From contig NZ_CP009518.1 in assembly GCF_000970325.1 (NCBI RefSeq), positions 868,001 through 932,000 of the forward strand: DNA of 64,000 nt, in the 5' to 3' direction. Below, in pieces: positions 24,349-32,663 of the stretch. The notes beneath the pieces are model-generated. The model saw nothing but the letters and a program-made list of their open reading frames with translations, was not told the origin of the DNA and did not search any database. This DNA comes from Methanococcoides methylutens MM1 (GTDB lineage: Archaea > Halobacteriota > Methanosarcinia > Methanosarcinales > Methanosarcinaceae). The position numbers and the translations under genes are program-made. Positions within the stretch are counted from its first letter, which is position 1, and each line of letters starts with the position of its first letter.

Positions 24349-24858
24349 ATGATGGACAATTTAACTGATATACAAAAGAAATACATATTTTTCTTCTGCA
24401 TTGGAATTTTCACATTCTATCTCAGTGGTTATGTTCTCAGAGGCTTCCATCCACCTCAGAACATCTATTTGATGCTTCTTATCTACGGGATACTATTTGG
24501 AATCGGGATACTCTTCAGCAAGGAAAGATCCAGTGTTTTTGTTGTAAATGCTTTTGTAATATCTTTTGTGGCTTTACTTCTGATCTCTGCCGGTTTCTTT
24601 GCATGGAGTGCATATGGGCATATGAATTCTAAATCGATAAGTGCTGACCTGTTAGACTATACTCCGGAGGATTTTGTCGTTGTAACGGAAGAGGAGTTGA
24701 ACGATTACCCTGCCCTGAAAGAAACCATCGAAACCCAGAGATATGTGAAAGCAAGTCCCGGTGAATGGAGGCGGACAATTGAGTTCCTTGAAGAAAAAGG
24801 GTCGTATGTGATCAAGGTAGGGGATGAATATTATGGGATCAGTTTTTCGACTGCGTGA
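24349..24858 (+). CDS. Membrane protein, unknown function (intact copy of the 27.3 kb pseudogene)
   Basis: About 169 residues, with three to four transmembrane helices in the first 105 and then a soluble alpha/beta tail of about 65 residues (EDFVVVTEEELNDYPALKE and onward). The tail ends in DEYYGISFSTA, reminiscent of small archaeal lipoprotein-like tails of unknown role. ATG 24349 is 9 bases behind GGGG, and a second ATG follows at 24352. A decayed duplicate lies at 27336-27808, also downstream of a LolA/DUF4367 relative, so the gene pair was copied as a unit. Confidence 0.6.
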   Translation: MMDNLTDIQKKYIFFFCIGIFTFYLSGYVLRGFHPPQNIYLMLLIYGILFGIGILFSKERSSVFVVNAFVISFVALLLISAGFFAWSAYGHMNSKSISADLLDYTPEDFVVVTEEELNDYPALKETIETQRYVKASPGEWRRTIEFLEEKGSYVIKVGDEYYGISFSTA

Positions 24859-24948
24859 GTACAGCAAATTTGTTGAACATAATGAAAAAATAAACTTTAG
24901 ACAAATTGTTATGTAACATGATATGATGAACTCTAAGGGACAACTATT

Positions 24949-25860
24949 ATGAATCGTCTGAATCTCGTTACTGGAGCTATTATACTTTGCACCATACTTA
25001 CTGCCGGATGCTTTGATACAGGAGTAGTGAATTATGATTCATCAGTTATTGATGTCAAATTCGAAGCAAATAACCTGACCATTGCAGATGTGAAAACACA
25101 GGCTTCACAACACTATTCTGTTGAAGAGGTTTTTCCGGGAGGCGGTGTAACTTCTGCAGATATTGAGTTGTTGAACTCGCAGTTCAACACGAATTATGTT
25201 ATTTACAGCGTGAAAGTACTTGTCCCGGCTGATAAAAAAATGACCTATGATGACAATCCTGAGTTTTTTGTACTCTTTGCTGAGCAGGAATATACTAACA
25301 TAGGCTGGAATTCACGTCCCCGAAGCAACAGTACCTATTCACAGGATTATGTTGCTGACATGATAAAACTGTCTTTCAACATATCGGATGAGGAGGCTGG
25401 TAAATATGCCGAAAAGTTCGGTGAAAATATCATGGATACCAACAAGAGAAATGCCGGTTTGGAGGATGACATAATAGCATATGAACCAATGTTCATCCCA
25501 CATCAACCTGATATTGGGGCGATCGTTGGTCACCTGAACGAAAGAGGGGATCTGAATTCCAATCCTCTTGGAAGCGGCTATTATGTAGTCGATTTTTACA
25601 ATTTATCTCTGCCTTATGGATCCAGGTCAGCCGGAAGTCTCTATGTTCATACAGGGTACGCAAAAATAACTCACAATGCGGGAAATACTGAATATGTGAT
25701 CATGATCGATGACATGGGCAGATTGAATGTGGAAATTACCCCCGGGCACGATAGCTTCTCACTTGAAGATGGGAGAGTTGCTCTTAAAGTTATGTTCGAA
25801 AACATTGGACTTGATGCAGGGCTTGTGGATGAACTTGAATTTGGGATGGATGTTGTATGA
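24949..25860 (+). CDS. Lipoprotein, unknown function
   Basis: A 303-residue exported protein with a lipobox (ILTAGC, cysteine at about residue 21). The mature domain is long and mixed alpha/beta, with several asparagine sequons. It has a conserved-looking region around SGYYVVDFYNLSLPYGSRSA and the YAKITHNAGNTEYVIMIDD strand pair. No family is recognised. It is flanked by other lipoprotein and membrane protein genes. The start is preceded by GGGACAACTATT, a weak ribosome site. Confidence 0.6.
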   Translation: MNRLNLVTGAIILCTILTAGCFDTGVVNYDSSVIDVKFEANNLTIADVKTQASQHYSVEEVFPGGGVTSADIELLNSQFNTNYVIYSVKVLVPADKKMTYDDNPEFFVLFAEQEYTNIGWNSRPRSNSTYSQDYVADMIKLSFNISDEEAGKYAEKFGENIMDTNKRNAGLEDDIIAYEPMFIPHQPDIGAIVGHLNERGDLNSNPLGSGYYVVDFYNLSLPYGSRSAGSLYVHTGYAKITHNAGNTEYVIMIDDMGRLNVEITPGHDSFSLEDGRVALKVMFENIGLDAGLVDELEFGMDVV

Positions 25861-26078
25861 AATATGCAAACATCTGCTATTCCTTTATTATTTCTGAAGT
25901 TACACGAACTTTTCCTCTAATCTTTGAGATGCTTGAGCAAATAGATAGAATACCTTTATTCCTCTTAATACGGCGATTTGTGCTATAATAATTTGAGAAT
26001 CTTTTGATATTGTTTCTTCAAATTCTTTATATTTGATGTATAATGGGCTTTTTCGGGACTTATTAATTGCTGAAACAC
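25861..26078. other. Intergenic region without a supported gene
   Basis: AT-rich sequence following the lipoprotein gene. An open frame of 61 codons lies on the minus strand (25900-26085) with a charged, helix-prone product, but there is no ribosome site and its start falls in the dyad at 26079. I do not count it as a gene. With the following repeat, this gap runs to 26640. Confidence 0.3.
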
Positions 26079-26600
26079 GTTTCATTATTGTGAAACTTTT
26101 GCCTTTAATATGCCGGAGCGTTTTGTTTTTTAAATTTATCCCTTTGTCTTGTCAGTTGCCCTGCTAAGTTAACTTGAAAGATCTGGTTCCTACATTTTTG
26201 TTCTTTTCCAATACTTATCTATGGCTTGTTTCGTACAAAAATAAAGATATTTTACACACTTGTTAGCTTCTGTTTTTAGTATCTGAATATTAGATCCGCT
26301 TCTTGAGATCCATCAAAATGTAATGTTGTTTGAAACAATGAATAAATTGTCGGATTATTCTGCTGTCTTCGATGCTGTTTTTGGTAAAAAATTCTTTTTT
26401 ATATACTGTATCGCTTTCCAACAATCAAATTTCGCATTGCTACAACATGTTTCAGGCTAATTCAAAATACCGTTTCAACTTATTGTGTTTTGATCATAAA
26501 TGTCAATGATGGCATAAAATTGATCAAAATCACAAGTTATTGGAAAAATGATCTTACTTGTTCTTCCTGGCAATTTTCCGGGGGTTCGGTGTAGAAATTC
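26079..26600. repeat. Intergenic repeat, copy A (pair with 27905-28402)
   Basis: A stretch of about 520 bases that aligns by eye with 27905-28402. It opens with the dyad GTTTCA-TTATTG-TGAAAC (26079-26096). Similarity is patchy in the first 300 bases and close to 90 percent in the last 140 (from GTTTCAGGCTAATTC at about 26449). The end corresponds to the ribosome site and start of the gene at 28405, but here the next codon after the matching start position is TAG and no matching gene follows. It is a displaced promoter/leader. Confidence 0.65.
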
Positions 26601-26640
26601 CATAGGCTTGATTATATCAATAAATTGGAGGATGAAATAA

Positions 26641-27237
26641 TTGACAAGGATTAAAAATATACTTGTGTTGCTCTTGCTATGTTCTGCATTTTTCTCAATG
26701 GGATGTGTTGATGAGCAGTTCCCGGAAGAAGAGATTGCAGAGCAAGTGCAACAGAAACTTGATGATTTCGAGAAGCAGAAGAATGATGAATTTGAAAGTT
26801 CGGATGGGTTAATACAAGTCACTGATCAAGATGATGACATTCCAATTCCAGAAGAGCTAACATTAGATGAAGCAAAAGATATTGTCGGTTTTGAAATACT
26901 TTTGCCTTCATACATTCCGGAAGGATATGAGTTCGATCATGCACTGGTTTATAGTAATGGTGCTACGTCTGAAGACAACATTTATGAAACTGTTACTTTA
27001 GTCTACAAAAATGGTGCCGACTGGCTTCATATATCACAAGTATTCTCTGGAACCGAATTTTCAGGAATGCTTCCGGAGGGTGATGTAGAAACAGTTAGCA
27101 TTAATGGTTCTGAAGGACAATTTTTAGCTCTTCTTGAAACCAATATTCTACAATGGACAACAAATGATCTGGAACTGAGCATAACGGGGAAGATCGATAA
27201 AGATGAGCTTGTGAATATGGCTGAATCAATGGCCTGA
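26641..27237 (+). CDS. Shortened paralogue of the LolA/DUF4367 lipoprotein
   Basis: A 198-residue lipoprotein. The leader and lipobox (LCSAFFSMGCVDEQ) and the C-terminal DUF4367 domain (LLPSYIPEGYEFDHALVY onward, ending VNMAESMA) match the protein at 22902-23996. The central LolA-like domain of about 170 residues is missing, replaced by a short charged linker. The GGAGG-N9-TTG start is shared with the full-length paralogue. The reading frame is intact, so the gene is probably expressed. It either derives from the longer gene by internal deletion or represents a simpler ancestor. Confidence 0.65.
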   Translation: MTRIKNILVLLLLCSAFFSMGCVDEQFPEEEIAEQVQQKLDDFEKQKNDEFESSDGLIQVTDQDDDIPIPEELTLDEAKDIVGFEILLPSYIPEGYEFDHALVYSNGATSEDNIYETVTLVYKNGADWLHISQVFSGTEFSGMLPEGDVETVSINGSEGQFLALLETNILQWTTNDLELSITGKIDKDELVNMAESMA

Positions 27238-27283
27238 ACTGACAAAGTTTTCCATGTCCTTTTCATCGAATTGTATCACTTTT

Positions 27284-27298
27284 CAGTTCGATGAAATG
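27284..27298. promoter_or_regulatory. Copy 4 of the promoter dyad, ahead of a pseudogene
   Basis: CAGTTCGATGAAATG again, but the block behind it has drifted (GGGCACAAATAGTAATC) and the TATA box is lost. Upstream, TTCATCGAATTG (27263-27274) is complementary at 11 of 12 positions to CAGTTCGATGAA, so a hairpin can form after the lipoprotein gene. Its position matches copy 3 ahead of the intact gene pair. Confidence 0.45.
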
Positions 27299-27335
27299 GG
27301 CACAAATAGTAATCAAAATAATATTTACAATTGAC

Positions 27336-27808
27336 TATGAAAATGCTCATTGCCATTATGGTTTCTTCCTGAACTGCTATGTTCAAAAAGGCTTCCATCC
27401 ACAACAGAACATCTATTTGATGCGGCTTATTTTCTGGTACTTTTTGTTACTGGTGTGATAGTCAGCAGAGAAAGATCCCGTATTTTGACCTTAAATGCAT
27501 TTGTAATATCGTTTGTGGCTTTCTTCTGATATATATATCGTTTTTTTTTTGCTCGGGTGCATATGATCACATGCATTCTAAATCGATAGATTCGTATCGA
27601 TTAAATTATATTCCTGAGATCTTTGTTGTTGTAACAGAAGGGGGAGTTTAATGCTTACCCTACCTTGAAGGAAACCATCGAGACCCGGAGCTATGTGAAA
27701 GCGAGTACCGATGAATGAAGGCGAACAATTGCGTTCCTTGAAGAAAATGGGTCGTGCGTGATTAAGGTGGGGGATGAATATTACGGGATTAGCTTTGATA
27801 CTGCATGA
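27336..27808 (+). pseudogene. Decayed copy of the 24349-24858 membrane protein gene
   Basis: Nucleotide similarity to the intact gene is obvious in several blocks, for example GGCTTCCATCCACAACAGAA, then CTTGAAGGAAACCATCGAGA, and the end GATGAATATTACGGGATTAG. The frame is broken by small insertions and deletions and by stops: TGA in the first helix region, a frameshift with TAATGC after GGAGTT, and TGA in the GATGAATGAAGG stretch. No start region is recognisable. It follows the shortened lipoprotein gene just as the intact copy follows the full lipoprotein. Confidence 0.8.
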
Positions 27809-27904
27809 TTAGTCGTAATCTGTTGGACTATTGTTCTTACCATTAGTTATAATGGCGATTTATAGGGCACATTTTCATTTCGGAGGCACATCAGTGATTA
27901 AATC

Positions 27905-28402
27905 GGTTTCAATATAGTGAAACCTTCTTTATTTAATGGTCGCAGAATATTGTTTTTTGTGAGATGTGAATTTTGCCCTATCTGATTACTTGCCAACTTG
28001 TCGTGAAGTCTTACTATTTGTATATTCAATCGATCTTCTGAATTTCTCTGGATTGATGTTCTGAGTAAGTAAGTCTTTTCAATTGTAAGCCTCTGTTTTT
28101 GAGCATATTCTCATCAAATCGGGTGCTTATGGAAATATAAAATGTGGTGTGTATTGGAACAGCGGGGAAATATCTGAGTTTTTTCTATTTTTCCGATTAT
28201 AAATATCCCATTTAAATACTGTATCGTTCATCAATTACAATTTTTCGTATTAATGCAACGTGTTTCAGGCTAATTCAAAATACCGTTTCAGCCTATTGTG
28301 GTTTGATCATAACTGACAAGGATGGATAAAATGGATCAAAATCACACGTTATTGGAAAAACGATCTTACCCGTTCTTCCTGGCAATTTCCCGGGAGGTTC
28401 GG
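27905..28402. repeat. Intergenic repeat, copy B, leader of the 28405 gene
   Basis: This copy of the repeat opens with GGTTTCAATATAGTGAAACC, a dyad with perfect 7-base arms. It ends immediately at the start codon of the NEW3-type protein gene. The last 140 bases are the best conserved part compared with copy A. Since it directly precedes a gene, it probably holds the promoter and a long 5' leader. No coding frame is seen in 27809-28404. Confidence 0.65.
28375..28397 (+). promoter_or_regulatory. Hairpin covering the ribosome binding site of the 28405 gene
   Basis: CTTCCTGG (28375-28382) can pair with CCGGGAGG (28390-28397) over 8 base pairs including two G-U pairs, with a 7-base loop. The right arm contains GGGAGG, the Shine-Dalgarno sequence that lies 7 bases before TTG 28405. 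The hairpin would hide the site. In repeat copy A the same helix is kept with one U-A pair changed to U-G, losing only the outermost pair. Confidence 0.5.
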
Positions 28403-28404
28403 GC

Positions 28405-29586
28405 TTGACAAGCAGAAAGATAATAGTATTGTCATTTATTATGGCAATTTTTGTACTTGCTATTCCTTCACTGGCTGCGACTAATTCCGTAGAAGTATCT
28501 GATCTGGATGATATTAACTATGAAGGCTGGTTCAAAGAAGAGATCGAGCTATCAGCCAATGAGGAGATAGAACTTGGTAACTACACTTTGAATTACATTT
28601 ATCCTCAGAATGGTGGTCCCTTTGTGGAAGATCTCACTGTTCAGGAAAAAAGAACAGATACTACCGGAAATGAGAGGTTCTATCAGATAGCAGATTTCAG
28701 CGGTCATGAAGATATCTATGACCTCAAAGGAAAGGTCGTCTTTATTGAACGCTCATTGCTGGCATTCCGGATCAATGAAGTCGAGAATGGTGAAATTAAG
28801 CTGACAGTCTGGTCAAAAGATGATATCTTTTCGGATGTTGAGATCTCAACAGATGTTCCTGAATTTGTCCAGTTCTATAAGGATGAATATGTGGACATAC
28901 CTTTAGAAATAAACAATTCAGGTTCTCTTGATGAAATATTTGATCTTGGCATAAACGGTGACGGTTTTTATTCTTATGAATTTTTTTCTAATGGATATAA
29001 GGTATCCAGAATTAATGTGGATTCCGGAGATGTGGAAACCCTGAATCTCCGGCTTCACATCGATAAGAATTCTCCGGTTGGGAATTACAATTTAAGTGTA
29101 AGTGCTTCAGGAAGGAGTTCGGATACTTTATACTTGCCTTTTAGTGTTACAGAGAATCTGAATAATACAAGTGATCCTGAACTTACGATGCAGCTATCAA
29201 GCCTTTATGTTTCCGGAGAGGCAGGTTCAGAGATAACTGTACCTGTAAGGGTTCTTAATTCTGGTAACGTTGACCTTGAAAACATCGAGCTTGATTCGAT
29301 TTCTCCTGGTAGTAACTGGGATCTGGAGTTTTCAGAAGATGATATTGAAAGGATCAATTCCGAAGAATACAGGAATGTCGATCTCAGGATAAGGATCCCC
29401 TCGGAAGCCGAGAATGGTGATTATTTTGTGGACATCAATGCTGAATCCGGTGACGTTGAAGCTGATGAGCTGAAGTTGCGTGTTAATGTCAAGAGCAGCT
29501 CGAACTCAGCATGGATCGGATTGTTGATAATTATACTTCTGGTTGTAGGTCTCGTCCTTGCAGCTAAAAAATATGGGAGGAGATGA
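28405..29586 (+). CDS. Secreted/anchored NEW3-type protein associated with an ABC exporter
   Basis: A 393-residue protein with a signal peptide (residues 4-24), a unique N-terminal domain and two NEW3/CARDB-like beta-sandwich domains (about 150-250 and 258-365, for example VRVLNSGNVDLENIELDSI). A C-terminal transmembrane helix (about 370-388) ends in KKYGRR. The start is TTG with GGGAGG 7 bases ahead, and no ATG nearby gives a full signal peptide. The stop lies 2 bases ahead of the ABC ATPase start, so the protein belongs to the exporter operon and is probably its extracytoplasmic partner, as COG1470 proteins beside ABC-2 systems often are. Confidence 0.7.
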   Translation: MTSRKIIVLSFIMAIFVLAIPSLAATNSVEVSDLDDINYEGWFKEEIELSANEEIELGNYTLNYIYPQNGGPFVEDLTVQEKRTDTTGNERFYQIADFSGHEDIYDLKGKVVFIERSLLAFRINEVENGEIKLTVWSKDDIFSDVEISTDVPEFVQFYKDEYVDIPLEINNSGSLDEIFDLGINGDGFYSYEFFSNGYKVSRINVDSGDVETLNLRLHIDKNSPVGNYNLSVSASGRSSDTLYLPFSVTENLNNTSDPELTMQLSSLYVSGEAGSEITVPVRVLNSGNVDLENIELDSISPGSNWDLEFSEDDIERINSEEYRNVDLRIRIPSEAENGDYFVDINAESGDVEADELKLRVNVKSSSNSAWIGLLIIILLVVGLVLAAKKYGRR

Positions 29587-29588
29587 AA

Positions 29589-30491
29589 ATGGAAAAAGTA
29601 CTTGAAATACAGGATCTGACAAAAAGATATGATGACTTTACAGCCGTTGATAATGTGTCCCTTGATATTAACGAAGGGGACCTTATAGGCCTCCTGGGCC
29701 ACAACGGTGCAGGAAAGACAACCCTTTTTGTAATGCTCACGGGGCTTACAATACAAACATCAGGGAGCATAAAGGTACTCGGTGAGGATATCGGGAAGAA
29801 CATAATGATGCTAAAGGAGAACATCAGCTTCCTCCCCGACAACACACTTTACTACGAGAACCTGACAGCAAAAGAGAATCTGGAGTATTTCTGCGATCTG
29901 GCAGATGCAGACCGTTCAAAGGTCCCGGAGCTTCTTGAGATCGTTGGGATGAGCAAGTGGGCAGATAAGAAAGTCGGTGAGTTTTCCAAGGGGATGGTTC
30001 AAAGGATAGGTTTTGCACAGGCTCTTGTAAAGGACCCTAAGGTAATATTCCTTGATGAACCAACATCAGGTCTCGATCCTGAAGCAAGGGTCGAGATGAA
30101 CCAGCTTTTAAAGAAACTTAATGACAGGGGAATCGCGATAGTAATTTCTTCCCATGTGTTATCGGAGATCAAGGACATCTGCTCAAAGATAGCCATCATG
30201 AGACAGGGGAAGCTTGTTGCTTTTGATACGATTGAAAATCTCCGGAGAAAAGAAAAGAAAAACGTCATCCTGCTGGAAACAAAAGATCCCGATATCACAA
30301 TGGAAGTTCTCAGTTCGATCGATTCTATCAAATTTGTCCGGGAGGGTAATATCTTCAGGATAACTTCTGAGGAGGATGTCAGGGAACGGATCAGCTCGGA
30401 ACTGAACAGTAGAGGTGTTATAATTCTAAGCCTCAGGTATGAAACAGAGGATCTTTTCGATATCTTTGAAAAATATTATCAGGTGGATTAA
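29589..30491 (+). CDS. ABC transporter ATP-binding protein
   Basis: A 300-residue ABC ATPase. Walker A is GHNGAGKTT (about residues 36-44), the Q-loop region is SFLPDN, and the signature is FSKGMVQR in place of LSGGQ. Walker B is VIFLDEPTSGLDP and the H-loop VISSHVL. The 70-residue C-terminal extension is typical of drug- and lipid-type exporters of the CcmA/NatA group. ATG 29589 is 6 bases behind GGGAGGAG and is preferred over ATG 29583, which overlaps the preceding stop. The permease gene starts directly after the stop. Confidence 0.92.
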   Translation: MEKVLEIQDLTKRYDDFTAVDNVSLDINEGDLIGLLGHNGAGKTTLFVMLTGLTIQTSGSIKVLGEDIGKNIMMLKENISFLPDNTLYYENLTAKENLEYFCDLADADRSKVPELLEIVGMSKWADKKVGEFSKGMVQRIGFAQALVKDPKVIFLDEPTSGLDPEARVEMNQLLKKLNDRGIAIVISSHVLSEIKDICSKIAIMRQGKLVAFDTIENLRRKEKKNVILLETKDPDITMEVLSSIDSIKFVREGNIFRITSEEDVRERISSELNSRGVIILSLRYETEDLFDIFEKYYQVD

Positions 30492-31520
30492 ATGAACTTC
30501 AACAAAATAGCAACCATAGCAAAAAAAGAATTCTTTGACAGCGTGAAGAGCAGGTCTTTTGCCATAGTTTTTGGTATATTCATGGTAATGATGTTAACAT
30601 CTTCAATTTCGGGTGTAAATGACTATAATGGTCGAATGGATGATTATCAGAATATGATTGCAAATATTGAAGGCAGTACTATATTTTTGTCTTTCCCGGA
30701 ACCTGAGTTGATCTCGGTTCTGTTCGAAAACATCATCCCAAATATTGCAATAATGGGTGCGATACTCTCAATTATGCTTGGTTATAATGCAATTTCCGGT
30801 GAAAAAGAAAGGGGAAATCTGAAGTTGCTATTATCTTATCCACTGTACAGGGATGATGTCATAAACGGGAAGTTCCTTGGGAAAATATCAGTTCTGATAA
30901 TGACCTTGGTGATCACCACTATTATATCGTTATCTGTTGCGCTGATCATGGGTCTGGTTCCTAAAACTGATGATATTATCAAATTGATGTTGTTCATGTT
31001 TGTCTCAATTGCTTATCTTGTAACATTCCTGGGAATAAGTATATTCTTCTCGACTGTTTCCAAAAGCGAGACCGGGTCCATGTTAAATTCATTCATGTTC
31101 TGGATAATCAGTGCAATGCTGGTAACTTCAGCTTCAGGATTGATTGCAGATGCTATTGTTCCGGGTTCACAGAGTAACAGTGTTAGCTTTGTTATAGCTG
31201 ATGGTATTGATATGTCAGATTTTGATGATGCTTCTGCAGGTTCCGGCATGGATAATTTTGTCAGATATGAACAAAAATGGAGGGTCCAGAATATGATAGA
31301 AGCTGTGATATCACCCAGTCAGAACTATAAACAGGTGGCAAATGCTATTCTGGGCAATTCGGAGGATAAATTCTTACTCATGGGCAACAATCCGACACAA
31401 GACCTTTCGATCTTTGAGATTCTCATGGGCAAAATGACAAATCTGGTCAGCATGTTCCTCTGGGCAATTGGTTCTCTCATAGCGACTTACTATGTCTTTA
31501 TGAGACAGGACATCAGGTGA
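30492..31520 (+). CDS. ABC-2 type permease
   Basis: A 342-residue membrane protein with six hydrophobic helices. It opens NKIATIAKKEFFDSVKSRSF, the usual amphipathic start of NatB/ABC-2 permeases. SGEKERGNLKLLLSYPLYRDDVINGK is the conserved cytoplasmic loop between the second and third helices. It has a large outside loop near residues 225-300. It pairs with the ATPase immediately upstream. The substrate cannot be read from sequence. A strong hairpin ends the operon 29 bases after the stop. Confidence 0.9.
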   Translation: MNFNKIATIAKKEFFDSVKSRSFAIVFGIFMVMMLTSSISGVNDYNGRMDDYQNMIANIEGSTIFLSFPEPELISVLFENIIPNIAIMGAILSIMLGYNAISGEKERGNLKLLLSYPLYRDDVINGKFLGKISVLIMTLVITTIISLSVALIMGLVPKTDDIIKLMLFMFVSIAYLVTFLGISIFFSTVSKSETGSMLNSFMFWIISAMLVTSASGLIADAIVPGSQSNSVSFVIADGIDMSDFDDASAGSGMDNFVRYEQKWRVQNMIEAVISPSQNYKQVANAILGNSEDKFLLMGNNPTQDLSIFEILMGKMTNLVSMFLWAIGSLIATYYVFMRQDIR

Positions 31521-31548
31521 TTTGATATAAGGATGGATATTCAGGGCT

Positions 31549-31576
31549 AATAAAGGGAGCTCTTCTCCCCTTTATT
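31549..31576 (+). terminator. Terminator hairpin of the ABC exporter operon
   Basis: AATAAAGGGAG (31549-31559) pairs with CTCCCCTTTATT (31565-31576) with one bulge and a short loop, followed by GGTTTTC. It is the most stable hairpin in this stretch and sits directly behind the permease gene. Confidence 0.6.
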
Positions 31577-31753
31577 GGTTTTCGGATTCTGCAATAGCTG
31601 TAAGGTTTCTGTTTTATTCCGGTGCAAAAAAGTAATGCTAAGGTGTTTCAAATGTTTTTCTTTCACCTGTTCCAGATGTAGCTTTTTGAAATCATGATTC
31701 AGTTGCTCAAACACATTGTCTTATATATTATAAAATAAAAGGGGGTTATGCCT

Positions 31754-32641
31754 ATGATGGATCTCAATAACGGAAAAACGGCTGTTCTATTGATCACTAT
31801 GTGCATACTAGCTGCGATCGCAGGAGCCGCAGCCAGCCAGTTCCTTCTGGATGACGACAATTCCGATAATCCTGTTAAAGAAGAACTACGAATTCCCGTT
31901 TCTCTTGTGAATGATGATGTCGGGATAATTATTAAGGATCTGGAGAGTTCAGATCCGGACAATGTTGTGGTAGTAGAGGAAGGATTTATACTTAAGGGTT
32001 CAGCTGTATCTGAATTCGATGAATTCTATTTTACCGATAGAGTTAGGTTTAATGAAATTCAGGTTGCAGCTCCTGTTGGAATTGAATATATTGTAAGTGA
32101 TGGCAATATCAAATACTCTCAGGACCTGACCAAATATTACCTTTCTGACGATACTATCACTGAAAAGTTGTTTATTCCGGAAAGCTTCCTGAATGAGAAC
32201 ATTAGTTCCATACTAGTTGAACTAAATTCAACTTATGGTGATGCTATCGATACATCCGGTGATCCGATCATGATCTCTGGAAGAATGACAATAAATGATT
32301 TCAACAAGGTCTATTTCTCGACCGGATCAAATTTCGAGTGGGATCAGGACGACGATGGGGCTGAAGAGACTATAACACTAAATGTCTATGAAGATGAGAC
32401 TCTGTTGTATTCGGAAGATTATACTTATTTCTATAACAGGAATTCATTGATCGAAGTTGATGTTTTTGAAGGTGGAAAGTTTGTTGTGCTTTCTTATGAT
32501 GAGCTTGAAAAACTGATCGAAGGCGATGAAGAAACGATCGAGCACTACAGTTCGGTACTCGAGAACATGAACAATTTTTCAGTGACCACAACAGGTAGTA
32601 TTATAGAAATTGGTACCACTGCCGATCTAGGATGGGTCTGA
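31754..32641 (+). CDS. Secreted/anchored protein, unknown function
   Basis: About 295 residues with an N-terminal hydrophobic segment (residues 9-29) and then an acidic extracytoplasmic domain with two similar halves. EELRIPVSLVNDDVGIIIKDL and EKLFIPESFLNENISSILVEL show an internal duplication, each followed by an FDEFYFTD/FNKVYFST segment. No known family is recognised. GGGGG lies 8 bases ahead of ATG 31754, while ATG 31748 is too close. The next gene, a membrane-linked regulator, starts 23 bases later, which suggests a sensor-regulator pair. Confidence 0.6.
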   Translation: MMDLNNGKTAVLLITMCILAAIAGAAASQFLLDDDNSDNPVKEELRIPVSLVNDDVGIIIKDLESSDPDNVVVVEEGFILKGSAVSEFDEFYFTDRVRFNEIQVAAPVGIEYIVSDGNIKYSQDLTKYYLSDDTITEKLFIPESFLNENISSILVELNSTYGDAIDTSGDPIMISGRMTINDFNKVYFSTGSNFEWDQDDDGAEETITLNVYEDETLLYSEDYTYFYNRNSLIEVDVFEGGKFVVLSYDELEKLIEGDEETIEHYSSVLENMNNFSVTTTGSIIEIGTTADLGWV

Positions 32642-32663
32642 ACTTACATTGAGGGGATCTGGC

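Noticed and set aside
25900-26085. 61-codon frame on the minus strand
   Set aside because: No ribosome site, and its start overlaps the conserved dyad of the long repeat.
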